Part shown: piece after piece, positions 51,817 through 53,105 of the stretch
How positions within the stretch are numbered: the first letter of the stretch is position 1
Layout: every line of letters starts with the position of its first letter
Source of the DNA: an uncultured Alphaproteobacteria bacterium
GTDB lineage: Bacteria > Pseudomonadota > Alphaproteobacteria > RF32 > CAG-239
Direction of reading: 5' to 3'
DNA length: 53,105 nt
Assembly: GCA_949493535.1 (NCBI GenBank)
Contig: CASZWJ010000012.1
Location: forward strand, 1 to 53,105
The notes under the pieces: model-generated
What the model saw: only the letters and a program-made list of their open reading frames with translations
Database searches by the model: none
What the model was told of the DNA's origin: nothing
Position numbers and translations under genes: made by a program

Positions 51817-52382
51817 TTACATTGATGCTTGATTTCCTCGGGAAGCAATCAAATCATACCCAACTTCGGTCTTTTTAACCGGCTTAGGTTCGTCATTTGT
51901 TATTCCCCTTAATTTGTTTAGCATATCTTTTTTATTGTCAGATTCTTTATTTTTTGTTCGTAATAATCTCTGGATGAATTTTTGCCATATGCGGAAATTT
52001 CTTGCCATTCTCTATCTCTGCTGGAATTAGCCAAATGAGTGCCATTCGAGAGGGTTACGCCTAACTCCTGATTTTGTTTCAACTCACGATGAGCCTCGGC
52101 AATCTTTTCTACCAGCTTGGCATCAGATGTAACAAATAAAGAACCTTTTTCATCGTAAATATTAAAAACGCCATTATTCTCATTATAAGAATTTTTTAGA
52201 CCTTTATCTGTTATATATCTTTTTTCTCCATCGCCTAAAACAACCATATCGCTTCCCATTCTGGTTTCATCACCGGGATAAAGCTGCATGGCTTTTTTAT
52301 CATTAGCAGCGGTTTCCAATAATTTAGATAACGGAGTTTCTTTTCTTTCCATTTTTTCTTTAAATTCTGCTAAAGTATCCAT
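51817..52382 (-). pseudogene. Hypothetical gene interrupted by a one-base frameshift
   Basis: The first frame runs from ATG 52382 for 154 codons and ends in KKIC-stop at 51918. The second frame (51817-52008) continues the coding in another phase and ends NQASM. Adding one A to the A6 run (T6 at 51950-51955 on the plus strand) joins them smoothly as YYEQK-NKESDNKKDML onward, giving ~188 residues. The protein is charged and helical, without signal peptide or known domain. It may be a true decayed gene, an assembly error in a homopolymer, or a slippage-expressed gene. Ribosome site AAGGAAGAG precedes the ATG. Confidence 0.65.
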
Positions 52383-52443
52383 AGTCTCTTCCTTTCATAA
52401 TATTGTATATAATATTAATTTTTAAATAGCTGGGACTATAGAC

Positions 52444-52484
52444 AAAAAAAGCGCTATGCCTTTATGGGCACAGCGCTTTTTTTT
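52444..52484. terminator. Bidirectional terminator between minus-strand hypothetical genes
   Basis: An A-tract, AGCGCT-A-TGCC loop GGCA-C-AGCGCT and a T-tract. The stem is flanked by A/T runs on both sides. On the minus strand it directly ends the 52483-52872 gene. Confidence 0.9.
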
Positions 52485-52872
52485 AATATTCATACACAAC
52501 TTCAATACCGGAACTTATCTCGGAACGGGGGATATTTTCCTCCGTATCAAAAACCTTGGTTCTACCGAAGAAATCATCTTCTTTTGCTTCAATGTTTATA
52601 ATCGTATTAAAACCAAGATAATGGATTTTATCATCAATTGATCCGACATTGATGATGTTTTTCATGGGAATTCCCGTATAGCACGACAATTTTTTACGCT
52701 GGCGCCACGATAACTCCAAACAGACAACCTGACAGGCATAATTTGTTTTGCTCAGACGGTTCTCTCTGTTCATTTCTGTTACGCTGATCCAATACTCCTT
52801 TGCAATAACGTCATAATTTTTCAGACTTCTTGCCGTTACCAACAAATAACCGAAAATTTCGCTTTTGTTCAT
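52483..52872 (-). CDS. Hypothetical cytoplasmic protein
   Basis: The 129-residue protein is not recognised. It has no signal peptide or membrane segment and looks alpha/beta, with Cys in NYACQVVCLELSWRQRKKLS. It ends in a strand-rich, acidic C-terminus whose stop lies in the terminator T-tract. The ATG lies ~118 bp from the tRNA gene on the opposite strand, separated by an AT-rich gap with no other feature. It is a single-gene unit. Confidence 0.65.
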   Translation of the reverse strand: MNKSEIFGYLLVTARSLKNYDVIAKEYWISVTEMNRENRLSKTNYACQVVCLELSWRQRKKLSCYTGIPMKNIINVGSIDDKIHYLGFNTIINIEAKEDDFFGRTKVFDTEENIPRSEISSGIEVVYEY

Positions 52873-52989
52873 ATATTCTTAAAAATTAATTATAAATTGT
52901 TTCATCCGATTATTTATTCTTTTCAATAAAGAGTCAAGATGAGAAATAGCGCTTGAAATTCCTATATAAATAACCTATAAAATAAGCAC

Positions 52990-53066
52990 GCCGGCGTAGC
53001 TCATCAGGATAGAGCAACAGTTTCCTAAACTGTGGGTAGTGGGTTCGAGTCCCGCCGCTGGCGCCA
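52990..53066 (+). tRNA. tRNA-Arg (anticodon CCT), CCA encoded
   Basis: The cloverleaf is complete: acceptor GCCGGCG (52990-52996) pairs with CGCTGGC (53056-53062) with one G-T pair. The D-arm is GCTC...GAGC, the anticodon stem ACAGT/ACTGT around TTCCTAA, and the T-arm GTGGG-TTCGAGT-CCCGC, followed by discriminator G and CCA. Anticodon CCT reads AGG. Such a tRNA is a frequent integration target, but no integrase gene is in the window. Confidence 0.96.
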
Positions 53067-53105
53067 TTCCTTTCATCAATCATATTCGCGGCGGAACTCG
53101 AACCA

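Noticed and set aside
1..53105. CRISPR array or transposon
   Set aside because: The only regular repeats are coding and in frame; no spacer-repeat pattern, transposase or terminal inverted repeats were found.
53086..53105. Second tRNA on the minus strand
   Set aside because: The visible T-stem pairs badly (G-T and T-C) and no CCA follows, so it is kept only as an inverted near-copy.

Overview
The window is bacterial and looks like part of a host-associated alphaproteobacterium, probably an uncultured gut-type lineage. This rests on a VirB-type (P-type) type IV secretion operon, an IncI/R64-like type IVb pilus operon, a small LptM-like lipoprotein and a two-SH3-domain secreted protein; no taxonomic marker gene is present, so the assignment is an inference. 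Genes are densely packed, often with ATGA or longer overlaps, and most operons end in clear intrinsic terminators.

Layout. (1) 1-3643, plus strand: the 3' end of an acidic protein built of 30-residue repeats, then a Q/P-rich protein, a secretin-like lipoprotein and a single-pass membrane protein. (2) 3800-29691, minus strand: a 26-kb type IV secretion operon read from right to left. Its order is three VirB2-like pilins, VirB3, VirB4, six exported mostly coiled-coil proteins, VirB8, VirB7, a second VirB8, VirB9, two giant repeat proteins, and VirB11. The first giant protein has the inner-membrane anchor and the second has a signal peptide plus the VirB10 barrel domain, so VirB10 appears to be split. 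No VirB6, VirB1 or VirD4 was seen. (3) 30008-41636, plus strand and divergent from the secretion operon: a type IVb pilus operon with an OmpA-like protein, a TcpQ/PilL-type lipoprotein, PilN, PilO, PilP, PilQ, PilR, a pilin-like protein and two PilS-type prepilins. A PilT-like ATPase follows at 43248. (4) 41670-52872: mixed genes including an LTA-synthase-like sulfatase-fold enzyme, a phosphoribosyltransferase, a thioredoxin-like protein, a vWA/PP2C/kinase triad of the TerY-P/YegLKI type, a nitronate-monooxygenase-like flavoprotein, an SH3 protein, an M20 peptidase and two unknown genes, one frameshifted. (5) tRNA-Arg(CCT) at 52990-53066.

How it fits together. The secretion operon and the pilus operon start back to back across a 316-bp AT-rich gap, so they may be co-controlled. 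The most unusual part is the envelope-spanning channel. Two adjacent proteins of 1246 and 1580 residues carry roughly 125 copies in total of a 17-residue glycine/aspartate-rich repeat. One is anchored in the inner membrane and the other carries the outer-membrane VirB10 domain, suggesting a long two-part periplasmic stalk. The six coiled-coil exported proteins lie where virB5 and virB6 normally sit and may form a lineage-specific periplasmic or pilus sub-complex.
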